Shown here: positions 13,901-25,900 of the stretch, one piece after another
How the letters are laid out: every line of letters begins with the position of its first letter
Position numbering within the stretch: the first letter of the stretch is position 1
Origin: Helicoverpa zea
Taxonomy: Eukaryota > Arthropoda > Insecta > Lepidoptera > Noctuidae
Length of the DNA stretch: 64,000 bases
Direction of reading: 5' to 3'
Assembly: GCF_022581195.2 (NCBI RefSeq)
Contig: NC_061476.1
Span: 3,518,098-3,582,097 of the forward strand
The notes under the pieces: model-generated
The model's input: the letters and a program-made list of their open reading frames with translations, nothing else
The model's database searches: none
What the model was told of the DNA's origin: nothing
Position numbers and translations under genes: made by a program

Positions 13901-16900
13901 GAACCTAAAACAAAGTCAAGGAAACATAGACCAAAAAGAATTGATCTCAATAAAGTAAGAATTAAACCTAATAAATATCACGTGCAATATAGTAATAATA
14001 TAGGAGATAAATTAGTTGATTTAAGGAATAGTGAAGACTTCGAGTCCAATAAACATAATATAGAATTAAGATGGAATTATTTAAAATTAAAAATATGTGT
14101 CCATTATTTTAGAACTATCTAAAAGACGGATTAATTACTTTTTTCATTCTTCAGCAATCTGAGGGTGGTTTAAAATATGGCTCCAAAGGGTTTACGTGAC
14201 TTGAATAAACAATCTTCTAAATAAATGGCACACACAGTTAAAAACTGTTTGGAGCTTGATTTTTCATGTTGTAAAAAACCTGTACAATTATTTGGATCTT
14301 TAGGAAATCTGATTCTTGCTGTGCCTTTAAAGGTATACAAAGGAACTTTCTTTGCGTTTCTTCACCTACCTCACGAAACCCGACTGGGATTACCAACGAT
14401 TTAAAGCCAGCAGGTAATAAAACTCAACTTGTGCCTTTAGAATGTTCACATTTTATCTTTCACGAACACTGAACTACTGGATTTATGTTCGATGCAGACC
14501 TGGGAAACATATTTTTGGAAATATTAAACTTTTATGGTTCTCTCTTCTTTCTTGAATGGCTAAAAGGTACCTAAATCTTTTAAGATGGGAAAGCCATGTG
14601 CAGTCGGTGTCGCAAACAAGGCTTACTGTACATTTATTTTTATTAATAGTAGTGGAAAACATAATATCAGAATATAGTATGTTTCTTTAAAATTTCGCTT
14701 TAGTATGTGCTTTGGTCAATACATAAACATAATGCTCATGCTCATTACCTATATACCTTGTCAGTGTGGAAAAAACTGAAACATCGATTCTTTGAATTTT
14801 GGAGGAACTATATTATATTTATAGCTATACTAGCTTCCGCCCGAGTAGAGTTCAGTTATAAGAGAGGCCGCGTTTCCAAGAGAATTCTTCAAAAGTTCGG
14901 GATAAAAACTATCCTATGTTCTTTCTCAAGGTCTATCTCTGTACCAAAGTTTATTAAAATCAGTTCAGTGGTTTAGCCGTGAAAGCGTAACAGATAGACA
15001 GACAGAGCCACTTTCGCATTTATAATATTAGTAGGCAAGTAGGGAATTGTGTTCGTTTGTATGTTCTATGTAAAACAGTGACCTACGATTTCGAGTTATA
15101 ATGTATTTGCAACTTTTTTACATACATAATAGTTGAAAATACACGCACTTCTGAAAATCATATTCAATTTCATCGAAAACCAATCCACATTATCAGACGT
15201 TACCATACATACAAGCCATTGAATTCCCCCTGATATACTGACATATCTGAATATATCGGAAATTGGGACGAGTTCCAATTTGGTAGCGACACTATTACAT
15301 GTAACGTGGATACAATAAGCGCCTGGACTTCCATGATAGGCAATATATATCGAGAACATGTTTTTTTGAAAATGACTTTTATTTGACCTTTATTCATATT
15401 AGGTATAAGGCTAAAGAGTTTGATCGTTACATGTTACGTTACACGTTAATCTCAGAAAAATCAGGCCTCGTGGTATGTACAATGCCAGAACCAACTATGA
15501 GTCATTGGATTGGTCATTGGTGGTGAACCTTCGGGGAGGCTTCTGTCCAGCAGGAGATATAATAAAAAACAAAAACATAATGGAAAACACATTTATTGTG
15601 CGTACAGCGAAGGAGCAGAAGAGTCTTTGTGGCGATACTAATTTGTTTATTGCATAAATTGATTTATTTTATTCAATAGTTTTACAAAATGATCTTATTA
15701 TAGGGAAATATTAAAACTAAGTATCAAAATATTCATCCGCATCGCTGTCAGCTGGGATCGTGCCCAAAAGGCTGGCTGCATTGCCACGCTGGATGGCAAT
15801 GCATATCCTTTGACCGAAGTATATTTGCATAAATAGCATTGAATGACAAAAAATAAAATTTGTACTACAATAATATCACGATCTTTTATGTTATATACAC
15901 TTACTTGATCGGGTTAGTCCAGTCTTAACATTATCATAATATTTCTAGGCCTGTATTTAACACGCGACAGCCCTACCAGTTCAATAGAAACAATGCAAGC
16001 GCCTGGCCGTCGATGATAGGCAATATGTCGCGAACGTGTTTACCCGTTTTTTATTTATTTCAGGCGTTTTATTGTGGTGGTATGTTTTGTGTGCAAATAG
16101 TGGGCAGTTATATAAACGGTCCTATTTTCAGCTATTTAAATGGATAGATAGGCAATGGTAGCTATTAAGGTGTTTATTAAATAGGTATCTACAAAGTTCA
16201 TTAGCTGAAGTTAATCTACTATAGAAAGTAAAAATGATTTGTTTCCGTCACATCTTCAGTAGGTGACGAATATGCCCTGATGAACCTAATGACTGATTAT
16301 AGATGTTTCATCTCACTAAAGATGAAAAGCCTTACATACTTTGTGTGTAAATAAACTGCCACTACTGAGCGTTCCTGAGCTTATGCATACAAAGACAATG
16401 TGCATGTATCACACACACATACAATACACCCGCGGTTTGGAGATAGGTAATATATTTGTACATGCCCCTACAGGTTATACAACTATGTACCTACCTACTC
16501 ATTAAAAAAGCAACTTACAGCCGAAGCGAAGTCCAGAAATTTGTCGTCTCAGAACTCTACTAACTCATTTCCCAATAATTTATGCCAGTATCTTGAAAGT
16601 TCAGCCGTTTCATAACAAGTTTCTACCTTAAGAAATTCTATTTAATAAGAGGGCTTGACGACGCGGAGTGACTTGCGTAAGAAGGGGTACTTTGCAAGGA
16701 ATCCTTATAAAGTAGAAAAGTTATTGGCCAGAGACTTCCTAATTGTTTAAGTTTGGAAAGTGTCCTCATCTGGTATTTTTTCTAATATTGTGTAGGATTC
16801 ATTCTAACTGGTTGTCAGCAACTTGCTTACCACTACAGCAGATATCGTCTACGTAGAGATAAACAAGCCTACTAGAGAATAGTTACCTACTAATGACTGA

Positions 16901-19900
16901 GATAATGACTTGACCATCGGCAGCCTGCCCACTCTTAAGCTTGTGGCACATTATAGCAGCACGGCAACAGCACGGCTGCAGCACGGCGTCGCCTCGAATT
17001 AAGACTACGGCGAGCGGACAGAGCGCCAACCACGCGCTGTCCGCTCGCCGTCGGCGCGCCGTCCGCTCGCCGCCGGCGCGCCGTCCGCTCGCCGTCCGCT
17101 CGCCGTCGGAGCGCCGGCCGCGAGGTGTAAGCTTGCTGTCACCGCAAACTCAATATTATTTTAAGACGATTATGATTGATGTTATGATTGAACACAACGT
17201 AATGACGTTGTTTCGCTGCCGGCTCGGAGTCGGCGCGCAATTAGCACGCCGTCGGCGCGCTGTACGCATGAGGACCGCTCGCTTGCAGCACGCGGGCGGC
17301 AAGTCGTGTGGAAGCGGCAAGCACGCTGACTGCTCGCCGTTGGCTTTTTCATATTGACATTACGAAATATATTATAATATACACGATTTAATGCTCTAAA
17401 TTGAATGACAACTTAAATGCTGGTGTGGAGCCGTGCTGTTGCGGTGCTGCTGTAATGTGCCACGTCCTTTAGTCGGCCGACAATCGCTTGATTGGCCTCA
17501 TAAATAGTTGACTGAAATAAATGAATAAATAAATGAAATAATCGGTATGTACCTAGGTATTACAACGATGAGGCATCCTGCTAAAAAGTTTGATGGGATT
17601 ATCAAACTACACTATCGGATGATAGTTGGGCAACAGTTTAGTACGCAGTCTGTGGGGTACTAATGTTTACAGAAGCCACGTCAGACCAGGATTGAATGAG
17701 TAACAATGTTAATTATGACATTAGTGATAAGTAGATCTAACTTCAAGGAATAATTGGATCCATTTCGTGATCTTTGAACATGGCGCCTGGGAAAATTATA
17801 TTATGAGTGCCTTTTTGACAAATTAAGGTTTGAAAGTCTTGTCTTATTGAATCCTGTTTGATCTTATATTCTTTACTTGCCGCCAGCTGTTTTACCTATG
17901 TCCCGTGGACACTGCGTACCCGGATAAAAAGTAGCTTAGGCCTCGGCCTCGAATTTTGCGGGCAGCGGGGCGGCGGCGGCGGCGGCGCGGGAGCGGCAGG
18001 ATCTTATGCGTATAATCAAATGGACCGGCCCTCGATTACAGCGGCGCGGGAGCGGGCAACGAGCGGTGCACTCCAGTCAAGCGGTGACCGCCCGCGCCGC
18101 CGCCGCTGCCGCCCCGCTGCCCGCAAAATTCGAGGCAGAGGCCTTATAGACGTCACCGTTAAATGAGTTATCTAACACGAAACGAGGATGTCAATCGGTT
18201 CAGTAGTCTGAGAGATTAGCGCAATCAAGCAAACAGACCCTTCAGCTTTATAATATTAAGTATTCACAGTAATGTGTTTGTGGCAGAATGTGGCAGAATG
18301 TCGTGGTGGCCTAGTGGGTAAAGGACCAACCTCTCAAGTATGAGGGCGCGGGTTCGATCCCAGGTCAGGCAAGTACCAATGCAACTTTTCTAAGTTTGTA
18401 TGTACTTTCTAAGTATATCTTAGACACCATTGACTGTGTTTCGGATGGCACGTTAAACTGTAGGTCCCGGCTGTCATTGAACATCCTTGGCAGTCGTTAC
18501 GGGTAGTCAGTAGCCAGTAAGTCTGACACCAGTGTAACCAAGGGGTATCGGGTTGCCCGGGTAACTGGGTTGAGGAGGTCAGATAGGCAGTCGCTTCTTG
18601 TAAAGCACTAGTACTCAGCTGAATCCGGTTAGACTGGAAGCCGACCCCAACATGATTGGGAAAAAGGCTCGGAGGATGACAGTAATGTGTTTGCTATACC
18701 AATTCATAAGCCAAGCTTCCATAAAACCTATATACCTAGTATCTAGACTGAATTATTCATCGTACCTTATTTCTCTTCAGAATCAGAACGCAATCTGCAG
18801 CTCGCAGCAATAATTGATCTCCCTTCGACTGAAACGGGCTATTGTCTACAGAAAATCGTTTAACCTTTCCTTTATTGAGTTTTATTTTAGATTTCATTCC
18901 ATTTTATGGAGGAAGTAAAAAGGTTGTCTGTTTTCTGTTATCAGAATCATGGGAAGTGCTATTGTAGAGGAGGAAAACTTTTGAGAAATAGAATTGTAGG
19001 TGATAAAAATAGTATCCCGCTAAAGCTTGAAAGTTTAAAATTATCTCCTGTTTTTAAATTCCCAAAAAGAAGATTCTCAATTATGGATATGAATAACTAC
19101 AAGTTAGATCAAATTATAATTGATGCGAATTGAAGCTCTGCCTAACTGAATTAGATTTTGTAAGTAAAATTGCAAAGCAATTGGAAACTTCTTTTTTTCA
19201 TGATAACATTCATCGTTACTATGCTCATCAATAATCCCTTCTGCGGCTTCAATTTCCTGCTTCACATCCAACGCTATTTCATCACCACCTATATAACAAC
19301 ATTATTTACATACAAAATAACAAATTCAAATGCAAATGTTTAGACAGACAGACGGATTCGCAACTGTCCTATTAGCGCTGCATGTTTATTTTACATTTTA
19401 GTGTAGGTGAGGTATTGTTTCTGTGGTACATTTCCATTCGCCTTAATTAGACAGCTTAGGTGGTACAAGAATGTTTCTGAAATGAGGTTTTGTCTGTTTG
19501 TGGATAAAATTGCAGCAAGGGCCGTTGGCCGTATGATGTAAACTCTCATATCTTTTCTCCTTCATAATTATGTGATGCCGTATCAAAGGGTGTTGTATTG
19601 TTTAACATGGTTGAGGAGGTTAGATATGCAATCGCTCCCTATAAAACACTGGTCCTCTGCTACATAATGGTTAAACTGGGAGCCCCAACAGATTTTGGAA
19701 AAGTCTAAGAAGATGATACTCGATTCCTCGAGTCCTTTCCTATGTCGAAAAGTTCTTCTTAAGTCGGTTCTTTTTTTCGCGATGATATCACAAGAATATC
19801 GCCATATTCAAAGCTTTCTAATGTTATAGCTGGAAAACTAGATGTTCCATTGTTGCCTTGTTTTTCATCACAATGATAAAAGATCGATGCCCGAGCCTTC

Positions 19901-22900
19901 GAGGTGTTGTACTGATAAATGTATGGCGTTAGTAGATATTGATTCAAGTGAACCACTAAAATCGTGAGTACCATCGAATATTGATGCTAATTGTATTACG
20001 TGGTAATGTTATATATCGTAATAAACAAAACAATCATTGTATTTGCAATACAATATTTGGTGTTTTGGTTTTTCCTGTTTCTATGGACAGGAAACACCGT
20101 AATTTCCCTTGAAGAAAACGCTGGTTTCAGGAGACAAAAAGTAAAAGAATTTGAATATGTAAGCATTAACGTTCACAGTTTCAGTATAAAATATTAGTTA
20201 CTTTACTCCATTCATGAAACACATACCTTAAATTAATTATTTTATATGAATAGGTAACAATAGTTATGTAAGCAGTTATGAAAGTAGTATTATGCAACGA
20301 TTATCCGTTTTTAAACCAATTTTGCTTGTTATAAATAAAGCCTGTTACATAAAGACCAAACTTGCTATAAGCTGATTAGTTAGTAGGCTCTCAGTTCTCA
20401 GCAATAAAGTTTAACGTTTTCCACAGCTGCTACTTTCTTTTGTTTTTGTAGTTATTTTGTGTAGCAGGATTACGAAACATAAAACTTGAGAATTAACGGT
20501 TTTCTGAAAAGCAATTAGCGGACCTTCATAAAAATGGCTACCGTTTTCTGAAGACTGTTACGAAATAAGTACCTTGAAATATATGGTCCGTGGAAAATTT
20601 TGTACGGACGGCTTTTGCAAAAAAAAAGAATATTCTCCTACGATTAACAACTAAGTGAAAGGAACATATTGTATGTACTTTTAATATTCTACCTGTTGCT
20701 TAGAAAACACTATAGTTATCGGCACGAATTATGAGCTCTGATCTACATCTGCGCAGAAGTGATTTATTAGCAAAGAACAACTCCCGAGTGACGGCTATGA
20801 CGCGATGCACTGCGGGCTGCTTTACTGCTGCTGCGGCTGCGGGCACCGCTTTAGCCCCCCGCCCCCGCGCCTCACTTCATACCACAAAAGGGACCCAATA
20901 AATTACTTCTGCCCAGGTGAAGGTCAGAGCTCAAGATTCGTGCCGATAACTATAACTACAGTATGAGGTAAGAAGCACATAAAAATTTGAAGCAAACAAA
21001 AAATTGTCCTAAAACAATAGTTTTAGTTACCACCTTCCCTTACCCAGAATATTTCTCTCATGAAATATTTGAAATGATCATCGTAAACACGGAACTGCGT
21101 AACCGACGCCCATCATGTCAATATTGCGTTGAAATTAATTTAAGATCCAAATAAAGAAATACTTCCGCTTGTTATGCGATCTTTCCGGCACATTTATGTG
21201 GCCGTCAAATTGTTTGCACTGTTATTAGGACTAGAATTGGCAAAATCGGTTCAGATTTTGGTTGAGAACAGAAAAAAAAAAAACCGCCCAAGTACGAGTC
21301 AGAATCGCGCACGAAGGGTTCCGTAACATTATCTAGAAAATTAGCAAAAAAATCACGTTTGTTGTATGGGAGCCCCCCAAAATATCAATTTTAATCTAGT
21401 TTTCAGTATTTGTTGTTATAGCGGCAACAAAAATACATCATCTGTAAAAATTTCAACTCTCTTACTATCACGGTTCATGAGATACAGCCTTGTGACGGCG
21501 GACGGATGGACGGACAGAGGACCGTAAAACAATAGGGTACCGTTTTACCCTTTGGGTACGGAACCCTAAAAATTAACATTTGAAGAAATAAAGATCTTGT
21601 CCTAGGATGCAATATGTCATCATAGAAAATTAAAAACGCAAGAAATTAGTGGTATAACGTAACACAATAAATTACAAGACATTAATTATTTGTACGACTG
21701 TATGCTGTCCATATAATCCTTTTCCTTTTTGGGAAGTCGTGTAAAAATGAGAACATTGTAGAGTGTTGAAGAGTGGTGAAGTAGGTATACAAAATATAAA
21801 TAAATAAACATAGAGTTAATAAAAGAGAAAACTAAAATATAAAGTTAAAGACTGATCTTGAGTTTCTTTAGACTTCAACGGCAATCTTATCGCTAAAGCT
21901 TAATCTACCAGCTCTTGGACTGACACAAAAGTTTGTACTTAATCTTCTCACTTACTACTTGGACTTGTGGGTAAGATGTTTTTGATCGTACTAAAATCCT
22001 TTCTTAATTACGACTGAGTTGAATACTTATTAAAGTACTTCTGGAATATATTATAACCACGCCTCTTGGCGAAAGCTTCGCGCACCTGGATAATAAGAAG
22101 CCTTAATTGATAAATGGGCTATGAAACACAGTTTTTTTTCAAATCAGTCCCGTAAAAAAACAAAGAAAATTTGCAGCCTTCTATTAAAAGTCACCTTTCC
22201 AATATATATTCTTTATTGCACACTTAACAATACATAATAAAATAATAAAGACAGTTTATGTACAATAGCGAGCTTAACCCAGAATTGGGTTTGTGGCGGA
22301 CTAAAACCTTTATACCTTCCTACCTTTTTGTGTGCGTGTTTTATTTTATATTTTATTAATTTTTCTCCGTCAAGATAGTCTGACATATTACAATATTCTT
22401 TACAATCTTGCTGAAGCGTTTTTATTAAATACAGTCCTATTCAGGCCTGCGTAGTACGCTTATGAGCATCTTGCTTAGATGCTACATTGGTGACCCCGAC
22501 GTGATCTATTCAAACACAAGCGGTGAGCGATTTTACAAAAATGTAGAAATTTTTTCCGACGCTGACAGTAAGTGCGAAGTATCGAAAGTCGGACTTCCAA
22601 TGCGTTGTCCGCCCTTTTGTCCGGAAGAACCAGCTGTATGGTCCGCCCAAATAGAGGGCCAGTTTGTCCTAGGAAGAATAAGTAGCGATACGACAAAATT
22701 CTATACCGTGGTTACTCAACTAGAAACGAAGTACGCAATGCATGTTAAAGACATTATCACAAAGCCGCCAGAGACAAATAAGTATGAAAAATTAAAAACT
22801 GAATTAATTAATCGTCTTTCTGCGTCACAGGAGAAGCGGATCCAGCAATTATTAATCCATGAGGAGCTAGGTGACCGCCGGCCTTCTCAGTTTCTACGGC

Positions 22901-25900
22901 ATCTACAAAATTTAGCTGGACCCGCTGGTGCTTCGGATTTTGTGAAAAGTCTGTGGACTAACCGCTTGCCGCAAAATATACAGACAGTGATTGCTTTACA
23001 GATTGCCGACCTGCCGGTAGAAAAGCTAGCAGAGATTGCTGACCGGGTGTACGACATTGTACCATGCACCCCGCAAGTCGCTGCCACCTCTGCATCTACC
23101 AGCACCGCGCCGGACTTGGTCAAAGAAGTAAGCGAACTTACAAAACAAGTTGCCCGGCTGTCATCGCAAATGAACAGCAAGTGGAGAGGGCGCTCTCGCT
23201 CTCGCTCACAGTCTCGGCACAACCAAAGAAGGTATTATCGCGGTCGCTCTAATAACTCTAGGACTCCACAGCCACCACCGAACCACCCGCATTGCTACTA
23301 CCACTACACCTTTGGAGACAAGGCAAACAAGTGTAGACAACCATGCACATTTACGTCGGAAAACGCAAAGGGCGGTCGCTAGTAGCGGCCAACGACTGCC
23401 CCTCTTCAACAGGCCGTTTGTTTGTAACCGACCGAAATACGAAAATGCAATTCCTGGTGGATACTGGCTCAGACTTGTGTGTTTTCCCTCGGTCGGCAGT
23501 AAAAACGCCGGTGAAACAGTCAAAATTCGATTTGGTTGCAGCTAATAATACAATGATACACACATACGGGCCAACACAGCTACGACTCAACTTGGGGCTC
23601 AGAAGGGACTTCACATGGAAGTTCACGGTAGCTGACGTTTCTCGACCGATTATAGGGGTCGACTTCCTAAGTTTTTATAATTTACTTGTCGACTGCCGAA
23701 ATCAGAGATTGATAGATAACACTACGACACTATCGGTTCCAGGAGCCCATTGCAAGTCATCGGACGACATTGCATCCGTGAAGGCAGTAGTCGGTGATAC
23801 AGATTACCATAAAATACTTCGTGAGTATCCAGAAATCACCCGACCACCAGGAACACATGTACTGGGTAAGCACAACACGGTGCACCACATAAGAACCACT
23901 CCAGGCCCACCGGTAGCAAGCAAACCTCGACGTCTCGATCCAGCTCGAACATTAATCGCCAAGAAGGAATTCGAAGAGATGCTAGCAAGTGGTGTGGCCA
24001 GACGGTCGGAGAGCGCCTGGTCCGCTCCTCTTCACCTGGTGAAGAAAAAAGACGACGGATGGAGACCATGTGGCGACTACAGGGCACTAAATGCTAGGAC
24101 GATACCAGACAGGTATCCTATACGCCACATCCACGATTTCTCCTACCAGCTATCAGGGTGCACAGTATTCTCCACCATAGATCTTGTCAAAGCCTATAAT
24201 CAGATAAGAACAAATCCAGACGACATTCCGAAGACCGCCATCACTACGCCTTTCGGTCTTTACGAGTTTCCATTTATGACCTTTGGTTTAAGGAACGCCG
24301 CTCAGACATTCCAAAGGTTCATCGATGAAGTGCTGCTCGGTTTAGAGTTTTGTTATGGGTATATCGACGATATCCTAGTATTCTCGCAGACCCATGAACA
24401 GCACGAGCGGCATTTACGGCAGTTATTCGCCCGTTTAAGAGAATACGGGGTAGTGGTAAACACTTCAAAGTGTCACCTCGGACAGTCAGAGGTAACGTTT
24501 CTAGGATACCATGTGTCAGCTGCAGGAACAAAACCTCTAAGTACCAAGATACAGGCTATCCAAGAGTATCCAGTTCCCAAGACGGTCAAGGACCTTCGTA
24601 GATTTTTAGGTGTCATTAATTTTTACCGTCGATTCGTCCCAAACGCGGCCAAATTACAAGCCCCATTGAACGCAATACTAGCCGGTCCGAAAATCAAAGG
24701 AGCACATCCAGTCAATATGACTCCAGAACTCCTCAAAGCATTCGAAGACATCAAGACTTCATTATCCAACGCAACCCTACTGGCTCATCCGGATCCTTCA
24801 GCTGAGTTGGCCATCGTTACTGACGCGTCTGATACTGCTATCGGCGCTGTCCTGCAACAGCGAAGAGAAGCTAACTGGGAACCTCTAGCCTTTTATTCGC
24901 ACAAACTAAATGGTGCTCAAAGAAAATACAGCCCGTACGACCGCGAGTTGTTAGCGGTATATGAAGCAGTGAAGTACTTTCGACATATGGTCGAGGCAAG
25001 AGACTTCGCGATCTTCACCGACCATAAACCACTGATGTTTGCTTTCAAGTCGAACAGAGACAGCTATTCACCAAGGCAATTCAGATACCTAGACTTTATA
25101 GGGCAATTTACTACCGATATAAGGTATATCCCGGGCAAGGAAAATGTGGTTGCTGATGCATTGTCACGAATCGAGGAAGTGTCACCGACAATAAACTTTG
25201 AAGATCTTGCAAAATTCCAGGAAACAGATCCAGAACTGCAAGACCTCATTCGAAATGGGTCCTCACTGAAGCTGGAAAAGGTTGCTACACCAACTGGCAA
25301 CGCACAAGTTCTATGTGACACTAGCTCGGCTACGCCCCGACCGTATTTGACACCACAACTCCGGAAGCAAGCCTTTGAATCGTTGCACAATTTGCATCAC
25401 CCTGGATGTTCAGCTACAGTGCGACTGGTGACGCAAAGCTATGTGTGGCCAGGGATCCGCAAAGACTGTAGAGAGTGGGCGAGGCAGTGTTTGCCATGTC
25501 AGACTTCTAAAGTCACTCGCCATACCAAATCCCCACCTTCCTCTTACCTAACCCCATCCTCTCGCTTCGCTCACATCCACCTCGACATCGTAGGACCGTT
25601 AACCCCTTCGTCTGATTACAGGTATTGTCTTACCGTCATCGATAGATTCACTCGATGGCCCGAGGCTTACCCCTTGAAGGACATCACGGCGGAGGCCTGC
25701 GCAGCAGCGCTGGTGGCCAATTGGGTGGCCCGCTTCGGCTGTCCGGCACGGGTGACCACTGACCGTGGCCGCCAATTCGAGAGTCACCTGTTCAAAGCTC
25801 TCTCTGCCTTGCTGGGGGCAGAGCATCTTCGCACCACTGCCTACCATCCAGCAGCGAATGGCATGGTGGAACGGCTGCATCGGCAGCTGAAAGCCGCCAT

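Noticed and set aside
16941..17357. 138-codon protein gene rich in Arg, Ala and Ser
   Set aside because: It lies wholly inside a GC-rich MITE with minisatellite units; composition explains the open frame.
18906..19133. 75-codon ORF (MEEVKRLSVF...) as an extra exon or gene
   Set aside because: No suitable donor in a useful phase, no family likeness, AT-rich context; chance ORF.
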